Source: Thermoprotei archaeon (GTDB lineage Archaea > Thermoproteota > Thermoprotei > QMSL01 > B3-G16). From it: a stretch of DNA of 7,067 nucleotides. The notes under the pieces are model-generated. The model was not told the origin of the DNA. It saw only the letters and a list, made by a program, of their open reading frames with translations, and ran no database searches. The stretch spans positions 1 through 7,067 of the forward strand of contig JAGGUS010000012.1 in assembly GCA_021158375.1 (NCBI GenBank), read 5' to 3'. The translations under genes and the position numbers were made by a program. Positions 6,393 to 7,067 of the stretch are shown piece after piece (the stretch's first letter is position 1; each line of letters begins with the position of its first letter).

Positions 6393-6415
6393 ACTATACA
6401 CGTCATTTTGCAGTT

Positions 6416-6427
6416 TGATACTTAAAG
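6416..6427 (-). promoter_or_regulatory. TATA-like element upstream of the oxidoreductase gene
   Basis: CCTTTAAGTATC on the minus strand would start transcription near 6395 and give a leader of about 14 bases that includes the AGGTGA site. The rest of the spacer from 6382 to 6482 shows no gene and no clear terminator for the upstream DUF72 gene. Confidence 0.45.
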
Positions 6428-6482
6428 GTAGTCTCTACGAAGAAGCGAACTATCCCTATCACGTTAATGACCATATATTCTA

Positions 6483-7067
6483 TCAACCTATTAAGGAAGA
6501 CATGATTTTCATGAGCTCTCTCGCATTATCGAGCATATCATGGTCATTATTGAAGAATACATAGATGCATTCGCCATTGAGTTCTAAGAGCGAATTGGCA
6601 ACTTCTCTTAGCTCTTCTGGAGAATAACGATATGCATACCATGCACTACGTCCATGCATACGTAAATATACATAAGGACTACTTCTAACGTAAAAACAAC
6701 CTATAGGACTATCTATACTAACTATGGTAAATTCTAGCTCTCTCCCTAGACTTAACCATTTATCGTCAAACCAGACTGGATCACGCCATTCTACAGCCAA
6801 TCTATAGCCGAGATTAACGTATTCTACGAAACGGATCAATCTTTTAACGTATTCTTCACTTGGCTTAAACCTAGGAGGTAGCTGAAGCAGATAGAAGTCT
6901 ATATATTCTTCTAGTGGCTTAAAAAGCCTGTGGAACTTATCCCATAGACTTAACGCCTTATCCTTGAGTAGATATATATGCGAGATAGACCTATGAATCT
7001 TAATTGACCACCTCATACAAGGTGCAGACTTTGTCTTCAATAGCCAGCTCTTAATCATGTTACGAAA
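6483..7067 (-). CDS. DUF72 (YecE-like) protein, 5'-truncated by window edge
   Basis: DUF72 proteins have a TIM-barrel-like fold and no established biochemical function. The visible 194 residues show the family's signatures: MRWSIKIHRSISH near 18-30, LLQLPPRFKPSEEY near 61-73, VEWRDPVWF at 92-100, YLRMHGRSAWYAYRYSPEEL near 134-153, and YVFFNNDHDMLDNA near 169-182. The frame is open to the right edge; the three codons before the first ATG (7058) give Phe-Arg-Asn, which fits the FYRFP-type motif preceding this point in the family, so that ATG is internal. With a usual length near 230-250 residues, about 40-50 are missing. The downstream oxidoreductase is on the same strand but has its own promoter-like element. 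DUF72 is widespread in thermophilic archaea and says little about pathway. Confidence 0.93.
   Translation of the reverse strand, partial: FRNMIKSWLLKTKSAPCMRWSIKIHRSISHIYLLKDKALSLWDKFHRLFKPLEEYIDFYLLQLPPRFKPSEEYVKRLIRFVEYVNLGYRLAVEWRDPVWFDDKWLSLGRELEFTIVSIDSPIGCFYVRSSPYVYLRMHGRSAWYAYRYSPEELREVANSLLELNGECIYVFFNNDHDMLDNARELMKIMSSLIG

Noticed and set aside
7056..7058. ATG at 7058 as the start of the DUF72 gene
   Set aside because: The frame continues to the right edge and the preceding residues fit the family; the protein would lack its first barrel strands if it started here.
1..7067. CRISPR array, insertion sequence, tRNA or rRNA genes, toxin-antitoxin or defence genes
   Set aside because: No spaced direct repeats, terminal inverted repeats with transposase, cloverleaf-like blocks or defence-type motifs were seen on either strand.

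Overview
The window looks like part of the chromosome of a thermophilic archaeon, most likely a member of the Thermoproteota (Crenarchaeota-like). The reasons are an ADP-forming acyl-CoA synthetase beta subunit, a Trm112-type zinc protein and a DUF72 protein of archaeal flavour, AT-rich DNA with heavy AGA/AGG and ATA codon use, TATA boxes placed for leaderless or very short-leader transcripts, and Shine-Dalgarno cores of the GAGG / GGTGA type. Genus and species cannot be fixed from the sequence alone.

Layout. Eight protein genes fill almost the whole window; no RNA gene, mobile element, CRISPR array or long repeat was seen, and no gene-free stretch exceeds about 110 bases. (1) 1-586 (+): the 3' part of an ADP-forming acetyl/acyl-CoA synthetase beta subunit, cut by the left edge. 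(2) 590-1084 (-): a 164-aa uncharacterised protein that resembles the cluster-free C-terminal half of some ferredoxin-like proteins. (3) 1147-3255 (+): a 702-aa clan GH-A-type glycoside hydrolase without a signal peptide. (4) 3331-4503 (+): a class I/II PLP-dependent aminotransferase. Then a block of four minus-strand genes, in transcription order: (8) 6483-7067, a DUF72/YecE-like protein cut by the right edge; (7) 5305-6381, a Gfo/Idh/MocA oxidoreductase; (6) 4898-5245, a small cupin; (5) 4498-4878, a Trm112-like protein carrying four additional cysteines.

How the genes may work together. The acyl-CoA synthetase belongs to the energy-conserving end of peptide or sugar fermentation. The glycosidase, the Gfo/Idh/MocA enzyme and the cupin would all fit carbohydrate handling (cytoplasmic oligosaccharide hydrolysis, sugar oxidation, sugar binding or isomerisation), but they are not in one transcription unit, so a shared pathway is an inference only. 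The aminotransferase, the Trm112-like protein and DUF72 look like housekeeping genes.

Several starts in the minus-strand block were shortened from the longest open frame because Shine-Dalgarno or TATA spacing favours an internal ATG. Nothing in the window forms a clear new defence, mobile or RNA-based system. The points most worth a second look are the glycosidase's family membership, the cluster-less ferredoxin-like protein, the eight-cysteine Trm112 variant and the compact divergent promoter between 1085 and 1146.
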